Shown here: positions 10,790-22,822 of the stretch, piece after piece
Position numbering within the stretch: the stretch's first letter is position 1
Layout of the letters: the number at the start of each line of letters is the position of its first letter
Source: Melastoma dodecandrum
Lineage: Eukaryota; Streptophyta; Magnoliopsida; Myrtales; Melastomataceae
Reading direction: 5' to 3'
Assembly (NCBI GenBank): GCA_029817715.1
Contig: JARUPY010000087.1
Coordinates: forward strand, 434,001 to 498,000
DNA: 64,000 bases
Translations under genes and position numbers: made by a program
Notes under the pieces: generated by a model
What the model was told of the DNA's origin: nothing
The model's database searches: none
Seen by the model: only the letters and a program-made list of their open reading frames with translations

Positions 10790-13405
10790 AAAACATTCAG
10801 TCAATTGGCAAAGAAGATAGCAAACGTTTCGCTCGGCTTAACACGCCGGTCGCTACAACATCTTTCGCCTCTACGTCTAAGACCTTATCCCATTCTCCCT
10901 CATACTGTTCTCCCTCCCGACTAATGGTCGCGCGGTCAGCTACCTCTACCAATCTGGCGTTTCAAGGGCCACGACATCTTGCTCTACCTGGAGATGATAG
11001 ATAGAGGCGCTCACTCATGCTTCTAGTGGAGTTGGGCTATCGTGAGAGATAGCTCCTCCACTCGAGCAACGGATGGAGGCCACGGGGACCATGTAAGCTC
11101 CCTCTCCTGTAATATCGTCTTGGCCCCGAAGTCCTCTTGCCTTTCATTCCACAACCGCTAGAAGGACTTCCGAAGGAGCGAGAGCATGACGCGCAACTCG
11201 CGCAAGTTAGAATACACTCGCCCCAGTTCATCCATGATAGACATCAAGGCAATGAAGTTGTCCTCGCAACTCCCACCACGCTCGAGGACGGCGACGAACA
11301 AAGCGAGGAAGGAACTCAAAGGCTGCTACATGCACGCTCTAGTCAGCGTATATAGCTAGAGCGAAGGACATGAAGCATCAGGTAAACGAAATTTTGTTCC
11401 TTACCGAGGTGGCCTGGCTTTGATAGTATTGGGATCCTTCCTTGCTAGACGAATCCTGGGCGACAGGAACATTGTTTTCAGGAGGTGACACACTTGCCGC
11501 CTCATCCCTTGTGATGGGACGCCGGTTCTGATTTCACTGGGGGGCTCCTCCATTCCCACATCACCCTAATGCTGCCTGACCTAGCATCAATGGGGGACGT
11601 TGTCAGGAGATCCATCGCTGTCAATTATCTCAACTGTAGGGTAAGGACCATAATGCCTGCACCAAGGGAAAGGGCATTGTTCAACTGAATCCTTCACAAG
11701 GCAAAACATACAGAACAAACTAATGCCTCCCGCATCGACAGGAGATGCGTCCTTCGGAACACCGGTTCTAGCAACGCCCTTAATGACAACGATGGAGTAG
11801 GGACCACGTGGGATGGTCTGCGAGACACTTTTTTTTTTCTTCAGACGACTTCCCTATGAGGTCATGCCAACAGGGGAACCCCTAGCTTTGGCAGGCTTCA
11901 CCTTCTTGGTTCCTATCAGAAGGAAGAAACAATCAGTCGCAGCTATGAACTATGGACAAGGAGAACAATCCCTAGCGCTCTTGAAGGAAGAAACAATCTG
12001 ATGCACTCGAAAAGGATGAGACGTCACTCGACGGACGCTTCCTCGCGCTCTTGCCGCGTGAACGGGGAAACACTTCCAATGGGACCAAATTGTCGTCCTG
12101 AGCAAGCTTCCCCAAATTTGCCTGGAGGTTAATTCTGGCAAAGTCCAGTAACTGGAGTGGTTCGACTGACCCAGGGTCAACAGGAGCTGCAACAATACGT
12201 TTGTCCAGATGGCAGCTCAAAGAATCCAATAACGGAACTAGCAAAGATTGGGTGAAGCCTAGCTGAGGGGCGCAAAGCTGGGGGTTCTAAACCTCGAAAA
12301 TCAAGCCAATCGGATCCACCTCAATTAAGTCCCGAGTAATGAAGGCTGGCTGGAAGTGACCCAAGTCTTCCGAGAGGCCGCCAACTGGAGATTGTTCCTG
12401 CGCAACCCTCGGCGCACCCGTCTATCAAGGCCTGAATGCAGCCAACGATGCTGAAGGAATACTAGAACTCGGAAGAACTGGCCGAGACCACATCGCTTAG
12501 TTTAAGCATCAGGTTGGGAAACTTCGTGAATCCTAGACAATCCAGAGGTAGATGATCCACAAGGGACCGTCTGCCAGACTTCAAGGGAAACTAGTGGGGC
12601 TGGCTGTGGCTTGGTAAAGGCCATGATAAACCAGACTTAGGAGAAGGGGACCAAAGGCCAAAGCATCTTTCACGTTCGCATTGGCAACGTCGACGAGGCT
12701 AGTGGCTACCCCAACCATGAACTGGCAGGGACGTTTCCCTCGACTGCAAAAGATGTACTTAAAGAGCTACTCCAAGCAGAACTCGAACTCCTCCTGGGGT
12801 CCCCACTTGTCGACAGAGATAGACAGGTGTCGCTCGATCACCTTTCTAATGTGCTCCGAAGGGGGGCGAATACCAAGTTAGAACGCTGGTGGTCAAATCG
12901 AAGGGGGGCTCTAGAAAGATAACACCCCATCAGAAAACTGACCTCTTCCAAGTGGATAGACATGGGTCCCCATGGGAGATACAAGCAATTGACGAAAGGA
13001 TTCCAGAACGACAGGAATCAGACGCATACTCGAAGGTGAGGCTCTATCAAGGAGCGTGAGACGTGGATCAATGCTCTTAAACTGATCGCCTCCCATGTGT
13101 CGCGTTTCTTGGTCATCCACTCGGACATCGAAGAAACGAAATCGCCAGGAGCGAAGATGCCGAGCAACCTTCTGGTAAAAATGAAGAATCTTTCAACCTC
13201 TGACAGCAAATTAAATATATTCAGGGATGAATGGACCAAGGGTTTGTTGATCCAGCATCAGCAAGCCAAAGTCCGACTATGCATCATGGCAGGAAAAGGT
13301 CCGAAACTTTGTGCCTTCGTCTTACACACATCTTAATACTACTCGATCACCTTCTTCATAGGTCGGGACGATTAGATCGACTCGGGTTAGGGTAGCGGAA
13401 GCCAT
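10790..13405 (-). pseudogene. antisense extra ORF of Tat element B, full extent but broken
   Basis: On the minus strand an ATG at 13,405 (MASATLTRVDLIVPTYEE) starts a frame interrupted by several stops. Conserved blocks are KYIFCSRGKR (near 12,760), ADGPLWIIYLWIV (near 12,550) and NPQLCAPQLGFTQS (near 12,260). A charged, low-complexity region and a coiled-coil-like tail down to about 10,800 follow. A minus-strand splice-donor-like GTAAGG at about 11,398-11,404 sits where copy A has one. The N-terminal half resembles the plant mobile domain found in transposon-derived proteins. Role unknown; at least eight stops make it a relic. Confidence 0.6.
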
Positions 13406-14905
13406 AGAGGTCAAAAGGTTGCTAGGGTTTTATGAGGTTTGAATGAGGAAAGTAGACGGTTTCTGATGCGAAAGCAGGAAATCGTACTTCCATTCAGGCT
13501 TTATAATTCAGAAACCGACAAAATTCGATGCCTAGAAAGGCTTCGCTTTGCCTGGGAATTGTGGGTGGCATCGTCGCTCGAATGAAGTGAATAAGCGAAG
13601 AGTTTAGAAAACGAACATTGGTTTCAATTCGAATTCATAACATATTACTTGGATCTGTTGGAGAACTAGTGCATGACAAAAAGGAATTATAAATGACTCA
13701 GTGGACGACATTTCTTCTTTTAGAGAGTCTGCTCTATGCTGAGGCGAATGAGACCCTTTAGTTCAGAGAGCTGGCGCAAGGGTTTATTACCGGAAAACAA
13801 AGACGAAGGCGCAGGGTACTCGTTTCATTCCTCTGGGCAGGGACAATTCTCGGGTGCAGCTAGGAACTTTATCGTATAGTGAAAGATATGCTACGGCTAA
13901 AATCTTTTGAGTCAGATGACCCTAACCTTTATATCTGAATCCACACCAGACCACCCAAAGGCCGTGAGGTTGTGAACTTGTACTCTTTCAAAGCAACGAC
14001 AACAGCCTCCCTCGCGGTGTTCTTGTGCCCTTAGACATTTGAGGACACCTCCGAACTACAAAGGTCTATCCAATCAAAGTCCAACCGGGGCTAAAGATTG
14101 TCTCACTGTGAATTTGCCCTGGTCTTCTACCCTTCTAGAAACGCTCATTCTGAAGGAAAGTGAGATTTTATGAGATGGAGAACACCACTTGCATAAGGTG
14201 GTGGACATAGGCTATCGAGCGGGGTAAGGTGGTGGACATCGGTCCTGGTAGAAGAGGGAAAGGTTGAAGACTCATAATCCTAACGATTCTGAAGGGGATG
14301 GTTTGGGTCAGGAAGCTCATCCGAACGTCGCTATTTATAGTGGGGTTATGAAGAAGATAAAACCTCTGATAGAAGATATCATTATAGAGATTTAAACAGA
14401 CGTCTTAGGGATCTCAACGGGTACACTTTGTGGATATTGATAGCCAGGGATTAATTTACTACCTTCACACATTACCGAGCAGCATGGAGAATAAATGTTG
14501 GGTCTTTTTCAAGAAGAGATTGGTTGCAGTCCTTGAGTCCATCTTCCTTGAGTAGCTCTTATCTTTTTAGCAACAGAAATTATGGACCATAGATATTGAC
14601 ACCATATGTGGATCAACGGTCTAGAATGCGGGCTCAAGGCGCACAAGCCCTCTTTGGGAGGTAGCTGTGGAAACACACCTGACGAAGGTTCGCGGGTGAA
14701 GTAGTTACCAAGCGACGGGGGCTGCCGGGCGACCAGGGTTACCAGGCGATGCAGATCAAGCAACAGTCAACTAGGCGAATGAGGAAACTCTACTGCGAAG
14801 GTTAATAGGCGATATAGTCGGTCAACAACTATCATTGAAAGATTTGGGAGATCTCAAGATATGGAAGGGAATAGTTGCTAGGCTCACTCAGATGGAAATA
14901 AGAGT
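13406..14905 (+). repeat. 3' untranslated region and LTR part of Tat element B
   Basis: There is no gene here. Blocks near 13,950 (aaggccgtgaggttg), 14,187-14,230 and 14,640-14,890 align with element A. A TATA-like tatttatag lies near 14,332. The LTR is cut at about 14,905 by the start of the copia LTR. Confidence 0.5.
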
Positions 14906-15342
14906 TGATCTATTCTCTTTAAAGGAACAAATCACTTTATATATGGAAAGCATCGATGCAAGGTTTTGCTGATTAATCTGAAACTATCTAACGGTCAATA
15001 AATCCTTTCTATTGCATCTAAACACGTCCAGATTCTTTATGAATCATGGCAAAGGACAACCCGTCTGAATATGGACGCACCCCACACGTGTCTATATCTA
15101 AAAGGTCTGCCAACCAATTTTGGAAACCAAGATTATTTGATTTTCATTTAAAAAGCCTAACGGATCTTATATGTCTAAATCTTTTGCAAGCCCTATCTGT
15201 TAAGATCATGAACACAATCATGACCAGAAGCCATGACTGATCCTTAAATGATACAGAGCATCTCTTACAATGGGGAAACATTTTATTGACTGGCATTTTG
15301 TTTCCTTGTTTCGTAGAGACTTCTGTCAGTTACTGTACCATC

Positions 15343-15350
15343 TATAAATA
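15343..15350 (+). promoter_or_regulatory. TATA box of the copia 5' LTR
   Basis: TATAAATA lies just downstream of the U3 segment shared with the 3' LTR. The 3' LTR is cut before this position and therefore has no promoter core. Confidence 0.5.
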
Positions 15351-15487
15351 TGTTGTTCTATTTTGCATAAAATAGGATCATTTGTTAGCTAGAAAAAGAG
15401 TGGACATACATGTAGAGTGAGTGTATACGACATTGTAGCCGGAGAGACTTCTGAGCTTTCGTTCTCTTTGGGGTTAAGCATTCGGTA

Positions 15488-15908
15488 GTAGAAGGTTGGT
15501 GCCCTGGGTACTAGCTAGACCAAACGTGAGCGAGGCTGTGATGGATCTGGCTGCACTGTGGCGTGGCAGACGTGCATCAGGCTTGGGGAGTAGTCGGGAT
15601 GTAGACGTACTAAGGCAATATGCAGAAGAAGGGCCGCGTCTGGAGGAATCCGGTGCAGTACTAGTATCGGTTGTTTTGTAACGGGTTTGATCGTGTGTGA
15701 AGAAAGCTGGTGTCTAGGGTGTAAGCTGTGACGGGCGTGCGTGAGGTCGCGAAAGATATAGCTGCACTATGGCGTGGCGGACGCGCATCATGCTTTGGGA
15801 GAAGTCGAGGTGTATAATTGCCAGGACAGAGAGTAGAAGAAGGGTCACGTCTGGGAGATTCACGGTGAGGCACCTACACGTGGTTTTGCAAAAGGGAAGT
15901 ACATACGA
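15488..15908 (+). repeat. two-copy tandem duplication, ~211-bp unit, in the copia LTR
   Basis: Copy 1 (from about 15,496) and copy 2 (from about 15,707) share aligned blocks such as gctgcactgtggcgtggcag and gctgcactatggcgtggcgg, then gtgcatcaggcttgggga and gcgcatcatgctttggga. They are clearly diverged, so the duplication is old. Confidence 0.7.
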
Positions 15909-17163
15909 CATGGTTTGGAGAAGCCCTACGGGCGCTTTCTGCTTCTAAAATTCTTTGTGAAGAGCCAAACATCGGGGAAGTCTTGGTGAGGAGCCAAACA
16001 GGTTGTGAAACCGCCGGAGGGAAAATCCACCATTGGACAATGGGGTTGTCTGCCTGCGGAGGGCCGTTACGTGCTTGCGTGGAGCCGCCATGTTCTACAG
16101 AACCCCAACCACAAGGATTGTGGAGTTAGTCACTCTCTTCAGTGCAAAACCTCAACCAAAGAGTTTATAGAGTTAGTCATATATTTCTATGACCAATCTT
16201 AGTACAGAACCCAACCAGAGAGTTTCTAGATTTAGTTACCGATCATAACCCATCGGTTTTCTACGAGTCGAAAAGTCAAAGGGCTATCTACATCATCTTC
16301 TACACTACAGAAGTGTCCTAGTACCTTTTGCTGGTATATTATTTGTGAAAAAATCGAAGGGTTATCTACAATAGGTTCTGTAAGGGTGTTTTATATCTTG
16401 TGTCAGTTTTGTATTCGCTATAAGTGTTCAGTAATGAATTTCCATCTTATAAGGGTGAAGAGTGGACGTAAGCAATTGCCGAACCACTATAAACCTTATG
16501 TATCCCATTTACTTTATACACAAACGGTTTTCTCACTGAGCATTCAACGAAAACCTAAACAGAAATGCAAATTAACAGACACAACGCGAACGTCTGAGTA
16601 GAGACTCCAAAGGTCCTACATCAAACATCCAGCTCTCGCAGATCATCTCTTAGTAGTGCAGAAACCTACAAGGTTTTGTGACAACCTTCTGCTACTACAA
16701 GTATCTTTCAGATCTTGGAGTTGACCTTGATGATCATGCTCATGCTGATCAGATTAGTAGAACCTTGGTGGCTCAAGCATCAACCTTCTGTATCAACCTT
16801 CTACTACTGCAGAAACCTTCTTAGGATTGTAAAGTCACATTCTGGATCAGACTTAGGATGGTCATTCGCTACTCAAGCAGTTTATTTCGGGATCTGATGT
16901 TTACAAGTGTTGTGTAACCTACATAAATATAACCTTCCTCTGTTGGGTTCTGTTAGTTGTAAAAACTCTAAAAATGTGGCTACACTAGTTCACCCCTCCT
17001 CGTAGTGCCATTGTTATACCAACAATTGGTTTAAGAGGAAGTTCAATGAAAGCTTTACGGCTTGTTGAGATCCTACAATAACTTTGACTTTTTGCGTGTT
17101 CTCTGACCATCACCACTTTGTTGTTTTCTACAGAAGCTTTGTTCCTTATTAGAAACCAACAAT

Positions 17164-17177
17164 TGGTATTAGAGCCC
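17164..17177 (+). other. primer binding site of the copia element
   Basis: TGGTATTAGAGCCC is one mismatch from the TGGTATCAGAGCCC commonly seen in plant copia elements. It is complementary to the 3' end of initiator methionine tRNA, which primes reverse transcription. Confidence 0.7.
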
Positions 17178-17284
17178 AACTCAACATAAGCCTAATATCT
17201 TGTTGAGAAACGGTCTCCACTCAATAGATCTTCGAGTTTCTACAAAAAGTATGCAGAAGTTCTACGCTTTGCCAGAACATAACA

Positions 17285-18175
17285 ATGGCTGACTTTGGTG
17301 GACGACCACAATTGGGTAATCCTCCCAAATTCAATGGCCAAAACTTTCCTTATTGGAGAACCTTAATAAGTCTTACATGATAGCGATTGATGAGGATATG
17401 TGGATTATTGTTGTAAATGGTCTACCCTCTACTCCAATCGAAAACGGAGTAGACTCACAAGGATGTCTTACTAGAGAATTTCAAAGACTTACGTGACTCA
17501 ACTCAATGGCAAAGTATATGTTATTTAAAGCGATGTCACCGAGTGAGTTTGCAAAAGTTTCTACATGTAATATTGCACAAGAAATCAAGGAAAAGCTTGT
17601 CACCATGTATGCTAGGACGAGTCAAATTCGTGAAACCAAGATGAACATTTTAGTTCATCAAGATGAGAATTTCTCTATGAGAAGTGACGAGACTGTCCAA
17701 CAGATGTATGAGAGGCTAACCCTTCTTGTAAATGCCCCGGAACATCTAGGGCATTCATAAAAGGGAATTGGTGAAAAAGGTTCTCCGCACCTCGCCTAGA
17801 TCTTGGGAAGCCAAGAAATCGACTATAGAGGAAGCAAGGGATCTCACTACTCTCCCTTTGGAACAACTTATGAGTTCCTTGATGTCTTATGAGATTGAGA
17901 AATCATCTCGCCAGGACATCAAGCCTGTCTCTGTGGCTTTTAAAGCTACAAAAGAAACAACAAAAGCCTCTGATGATGAAACACAGGCTGAAGTGGAAAC
18001 GGATGATGAACTTGCGATGATTACAAAGCGACTTCTCAAGTTCGCCTCCAAACTCTGGTTCAACAAGAACAAAGGCGAAAGGAAAAAACGTTATAGCAGC
18101 CCAATTGTCATAAGAAAGGTGCTTTGAATGCAATAAGAATGGTCATATAAAGACCAATTGTCCTCTTCTTCGGGT
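17285..18175 (+). pseudogene. gag: copia Gag with zinc knuckle
   Basis: An ATG at 17,285 starts MADFGGRPQLGNPPKFNGQN, the usual copia Gag opening. UBN2-type Gag sequence follows in shifted frames (EIKEKLVTMYARTSQIRETK at about 17,581-17,640; TLPLEQLMSSLMSYE at about 17,851-17,895). A CCHC zinc knuckle C-x2-C-x4-H-x4-C (CFECNKNGHIKTNC) is readable at about 18,122-18,163. Stops and frameshifts near 17,380, 17,760 and 18,127 disable it. Gag would form the particle and bind element RNA. Confidence 0.8.
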
Positions 18176-18720
18176 GAAGGAACAACCTTCTGCTCCAATA
18201 AGGGTGAGCGAGCTATGCTTGTCTGGAAAGAAAGTGGTAAGTCTGATGACGAGCAAGAACAAACACTTGTCTGTTCTGCAGCTCGCATAGAACTAAATCA
18301 CACAATAGAAGAATCGCTCTGTCTAAGGACAACAACTAAGGAAAATGACTGGTATCTGGATTGCGGTTGCTCTAAGCACATGACCTATGATCCCACGAAA
18401 TTTTCCAACCGCGCACTACAGAACGGAGGTTCTGTAAGCTTTGGAGACAACAACAAACGTCTTGGAATTTGAACTGGAATTGTTGGTACTACAGAAACTA
18501 TTGGTTATTGAAGATGTTCAGCTAGTGACAGAACTTAAGCATAACCTGTTGAGCATTAGCCATCTATGCGATAAAGGGTATATTATTACCTTTGATAAAG
18601 ACTCTTGTTCTGGTATGCTAGACAATAAAGCTCGCTTTATTTGTAAACGGACAAGGAATATTGGTTCTTGATCACCTAACAGTTTCTGTAATACAACAAA
18701 CTGCCTACTGTCTATCAAAG
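18158..18720 (+). pseudogene. pol: copia protease region
   Basis: The retroviral-type aspartic protease motif is readable as WYLDCGCSKHM at about 18,349-18,381. Copia elements usually have WYLDSGCS or WILDSGA, so the serine after the catalytic aspartate is replaced by cysteine here. The downstream strand (LVTELKHNLLSISHLCDKGY) continues after a frameshift near 18,470. The protease would cut the polyprotein. The serine change and the frameshifts point to loss of function. Confidence 0.75.
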
Positions 18721-19280
18721 ATGAAAGTTATCTTTGGTATAGAATGTTAGGACATACTAACTTTCAGTTGCTATCCAAGCTTTGCTTCGATGAATTTGGT
18801 GAAGGGACTTCCTAACATCAAATTTGAGCAGGAAAGCTTTTGTGAAGCATGTTTCCTTGGTAAGCAAATAAAAAACTCATTCAAATTTAAGAATCAAGTT
18901 TCTACAACTAAATCTTTGGATCTTCTACACATTGATCTTTTGGTCCAACCAGAGTTCAAAGTGTTGGAGGAAAAAGGTATTCCATGTAGTGGACGGTGAA
19001 TACTATGAGAAAAAGGTATTTCCTTCTAATGGACATGGCAAGGACCATGATCTGTGAGGGTAAGGTTCTACATAATCTTTTGGCAGAAGCAGTGAATATT
19101 GCATGCTACATATCCAATAGGGTACTTATTATACCCAAATTGGATAAAACTCCCTATGAACTTCTCAAGGGAAGAAAACCAAACATTTCCTACTTTAATC
19201 CATTTGGAAGTGTCTGCTATATATTGAGACCTTCAAAAGATAACCTGAGAAAGTTTGATGCTCAGTCGGATGAATGAATC
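18721..19280 (+). pseudogene. pol: copia integrase with catalytic core deleted
   Basis: The pre-integrase HHCC region is present (LGHTNFQLLSKL near 18,750; FCEACFLGKQ near 18,841). Directly after LLHIDL (about 18,950) the sequence jumps to FKVLEEKGIPCSGR and then MARTMICEGKVLHNLLAEAV (about 19,035). The usual stretch with the second and third catalytic acidic residues is missing. The C-terminal part (TPYELLKGRKPNISYF) is kept to 19,277. With its core missing the integrase cannot act. Confidence 0.75.
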
Positions 19281-20480
19281 TTTCTAGGATATCTACGACT
19301 AGCAAAGCTTATAGAGTCCTTAACAAAAGGACATCTAAAATTGAAGAGTCCACCAACGTTAAAATTAATGACTCATTCAACAAAACAAAAGATACTGCAG
19401 AACTTGTAGTGTCTCTGGAACCAGCAAAAAATATTTTCTCCAGATAAACCTTCAGTAGAAGGTAGTAAGGACAAACATACTTTTGCCCCAAATTTCAACA
19501 ATGAATTTGAGGATTTAACGTTGATCCATCTAAAGAGGCTTCTACCTCTAATATGGACTATCGACATTCAGAATTAAATGTTTCACCCCTATACAGACGA
19601 CGTCATCGTATTGACCAAGTCATAGGACATATCAATAGAGGCATTCAGACACGACGTTCTGTTAATGACTTCTACCAACAATATGCGTTCTTATCTCAAA
19701 TCGAGCTAGATGGCATTGATGAAGAAGCTCTTAGTAATCCATATTAGATTCTTGCAATGCAAGAAGAGTTAAATCAGCTTGAGAAGAATGAAGTGTGGAC
19801 ACTTAACCCACGTCTTGATGACCATTTCGTGATCGGAACAAAATGGGTCTTCAAAAACAAACTAAATGAGTCTGGCGATGTTATTCGAAATAAAGCAAGA
19901 CTCGTTGCGAAAGGATATTCCCAAGAAGAGGGAATAAACTTCGAGGAGACGTTTGCTCCTGTAGCACGTCTACAGGCCATAAGGCTGCTGCTAGCCTATG
20001 CCTCCTACAACAACGTTAGGTTGTACCAAATGGATTTGAAGAGTGCATTCCTTAAGGAGGCGGTATACGCTGAGCAACCTCATAGATTCGAGGATCCAAA
20101 GCACAGAAAACACGTCTGTAAGCTCTTAAAGGCATTATATGGGCTTAAACAAACACCAAGAGCCTGTTATGAGAAATTTAGCTCTTTTCTGCTAGAAAAG
20201 GGGCACAGAAGAAGTCGATTAGATACTACACTCTTTCTAAAAAAAAAAAATCATCTTATGGTGGTCTAGATTTTTGTTGATGACAAGATTTTCAGATCAA
20301 CTGATGATAAGCTCAGAAAAGAGTTTACAGAACTCATGACAAGTGAGTTCAAAATGAGCATGATGGGAGAACTTACGTTATTTCTCGGATTGTAAATTCA
20401 GCATACTATAGAAGGTACCTATCTACATCAAGAAAAGTACACTAAGCAGCTTCTGAAACGTTTTGGCCTAGATGGCACAA
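19281..20480 (+). pseudogene. pol: copia reverse transcriptase
   Basis: The longest open frame is 19,757-20,269 (170 residues). It shows the copia RT hallmarks: WTLNPR, GTKWVFKNKLNESG, ARLVAKGYSQEEGINFEETF, YQMDLKSAFL and LLKALYGLKQTPRACYEK. After a stop at 20,266-20,268 the catalytic FVDD motif follows at about 20,272-20,284. The part from 19,281 to 19,756 is a poorly conserved linker with stops. RT would make element cDNA. Confidence 0.85.
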
Positions 20481-21140
20481 AACCCCTGTCGAGTCTTATG
20501 GCTACAAGTACTAGAGTAGACAAAGATGAAGATGGTCCTGAAGTGGATAGTAAGCTCTATAGGCGCATCATTGGCTCCCTTACGTACCTTACAACTTCTA
20601 GAGCCGACAGACAATTTAGCATATGTCTTTGTGCAAGATTTCAATCTGCATCTAAAGAATCTCATATGACTACATCAGATATTTGCAAGGTTCTGCTAAC
20701 CTCATATTGTGGTATCCCAAAGGATCATATTTTGTTCTCATTGGATACTCGGATGCCGACTTTGCAGGCTGTAAAATTGATAGAAAAAGTACTAGTGGTA
20801 CTTGTCAACTCATGGGAAACATGTTGATATGGTTATCTAAAAAACAAACTTCGGTTGCTTTATCAATCGTAGAAGATGAGTGTGCTGTAGCTGCAAGTTG
20901 TTGTGCTCAGGTTCTATGGATGAAACAACAGCTTGAGAATTACAACCTTGAGTTTGTTAAAATTTCGATCAGGTGTGACATCACGAGTGCAATCAATTTG
21001 GCTAATAACCCTGTTTATCACTCTAGATCAAAACACATCAAACTGAGCCGTCATTTTCTGAGTGACAATGTGTAGAAAGGTTCTGTATGTATTGAATACA
21101 TCAATACATAACAACAACTGGCGAACATGTTCAGTAAGCC
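20481..21140 (+). pseudogene. pol: copia RNase H
   Basis: Pieces in two frames cover RIIGSLTYLTTSRADRQFSI (RT end, about 20,563-20,625) and the RNase H motifs GYSDADFAGCKIDRKSTSG (about 20,740-20,800), QTSVALSIVEDECAVAASCC (about 20,846-20,905) and SRSKHIKLSRHFL (about 21,022-21,060). A frameshift near 20,690 separates them. The domain would degrade RNA in RNA-DNA hybrids. Confidence 0.8.
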
Positions 21141-21704
21141 TCTAAATAAAGATCAATTTGACTTTATTAGGAGGTCACTCAATCTATGTCCTTAAGCCAA
21201 AAGCTAAGGCAATGCGTCACACTATAGAACCTATGTGCATAAAGTTGACCTTCTGCTACATAAAACCAAGTTTGAGAAATTAGCTCAAACACCAACTGTC
21301 TAAGATGGGAGATTTATGTTCCTCACCTTAGAACATATAGCTTTGTATAGAATCTTGGTGTAGAAACTGACCTTCTACAACTCAACGTTCTGCTCAGATG
21401 AAAACTTGACATTACGTTAATTAAGTATGGGGACTCATGTTTCCAAACTTAATTACCTAACCAAATTATAAAGAAGATTTGATGTAGAAGGTTGACCTTC
21501 TACAGCCTGAAACGACTAATTTTGATTCAAAATCAATTTTGAGTCAAACTGGATGTTGCCGAGATTGCAGAGCCAATCATAGTTGTGCTTTTGCCCAAGC
21601 AGATGATCTTCTCCAGATCTGAAGCAAAAAGCTGTGGTTTCTGCTTCTCTTAAAGTGCATAAGATTGAAAATTTTGACGGTTTAAGCTACATTCTACAGC
21701 CACA
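21141..21704 (+). other. spacer between copia pol and ORF3
   Basis: No gene is seen. The spacer is rich in accttct and agaaggt motifs and contains a perfect 10-bp-arm palindrome at 21,483-21,504. It may serve as the leader of ORF3. Confidence 0.4.
21483..21504. repeat. perfect dyad, 10-bp arms with 2-bp centre
   Basis: TGTAGAAGGT is followed by TG and then its inverted copy ACCTTCTACA. The half-site AGAAGG recurs, in both orientations, in the copia LTRs and spacers. Confidence 0.8.
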
Positions 21705-22822
21705 ATGTCTGGTGTGTCATCCCGAACCAGGTTCAAGTGAAAGGATGCTGAAACGGTTTCCAACTCCAGGACTAAACTGCTCGTGAAGAGACCTAAGGGA
21801 CAGGTTACCATTACCCCAACACCTTTTGCTTTCGTTAGCCAGGAGGAAATTGATGAAGCGCTGGCTGATGGCGACTTGTCCATAGTCGACACCTCCGACC
21901 GCCAACTGACTACAAGTAAGCGAGCAGACTTTGCTTGATTTTCTGCTAATATGTTTGAGACATTGGGCAAGAAAACCTTATGCGAGTTCTATGGTGAAGT
22001 GCCAGTGGCAAAGGTTTTGGAATTTTACTTTAATCTCAACTTCTACAGGGACGGACATTCTATGAAGTTCATCCGTATTTCTGTTAAAGAAGTTATCCGT
22101 GGGTACTCTGCTCTTGATATCTACAATTTGTATGGCTATGAATCCACTGCTAAGATGCATGACTTTGAAAAGAATGAGGCTTTTAGCATCATTGTTGGGC
22201 AGAAGGTATCCCTGAAAAATTACATAGAGTCAAGTCGATTGGATCTTCACCTCAGGGTTTTGCACCGCACTGTTCTTTTTAGACTTCTACCTCGTGCTGG
22301 AAGCATCGACACCATCATGCTTGCGGATGACAATGTCATGGTCCATCTCCTAGAGGGAATTTCTTTCAGCCTTGGTGCTATGATCTTTGAGCACACGGAG
22401 TGGAGCTTATCAATTAGAGAAAAGAGCATGCAGTACGACCAAGTAATTGCTGGCCTTCTGCAGATGCACGACATTGACCCTACTCCAGCTTCTGAGCAGG
22501 ACAATTGGAAAGTTGGGAACTTCGGTGCCAACATCATCAATGGCAGCAGTACGTGAAGACATCAGAAGGCTGGCTCACAAAAGCGCAACACTATGAGCTT
22601 CTCCAGAAGAAGTCTTTATCTGCTGCTACTGCTGCTAAGGGCAAGAAACATGCCAAGGGACCCCCTGCAAGCCCGAAATGTTCTGGTCCACTAGTTGTTG
22701 AGGCTTCTACCACTTCTGCCCTACCCTATGTTCTCAAGGGGCTGCAACTCCAAGTTGCTACCCAAGGTGAGGGACGGGCTAGTGCTACAGAGGCTGGTCA
22801 TGGATGTTATAAGCCAACTTGA
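21705..22822 (+). pseudogene. third (sense) ORF of the copia element
   Basis: An ATG at 21,705 (MSGVSSRTRFK) starts a frame that runs in phase, with two stops (near 21,738 and 21,936), into an open stretch from 21,951 to 22,556. That part includes FETLGKKTLCEFYGEVPV, FIRISVKEVIRGYSA and RLLPRAGSIDTIMLADD. After a frameshift it continues to 22,822 with a lysine-rich, low-complexity end. The pattern resembles the uncharacterised plant transposon protein family and the env-like third ORF of Sireviruses. No signal peptide or membrane segment is obvious, so an envelope role is not supported. Function unknown. Confidence 0.55.

Larger units (their letters stand above)
10556..14905 (+). mobile_element. 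Tat-lineage retrotransposon B, 3' half only
   Basis: The copy starts inside the integrase C-terminus, runs through an antisense ORF (minus strand) and ends in LTR-like DNA cut by the copia element near 14,905. It is collinear with element A but keeps the N-terminal half of the antisense ORF that A lost. Stops are frequent. Both ends are truncation junctions, not true element ends. Confidence 0.75.
14906..17159 (+). repeat. 5' LTR of the copia element (5' end missing)
   Basis: It is homologous to the 3' LTR over about 14,920-15,250. A TATA box lies at 15,343-15,350. The LTR continues to a ccaaca end just before the primer binding site at 17,164. That would be over 2 kb, long for copia but usual for Sirevirus-like elements. 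An alternative end at about 17,028, followed by attggttta, is possible. It contains an internal ~211-bp tandem duplication. Confidence 0.6.
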
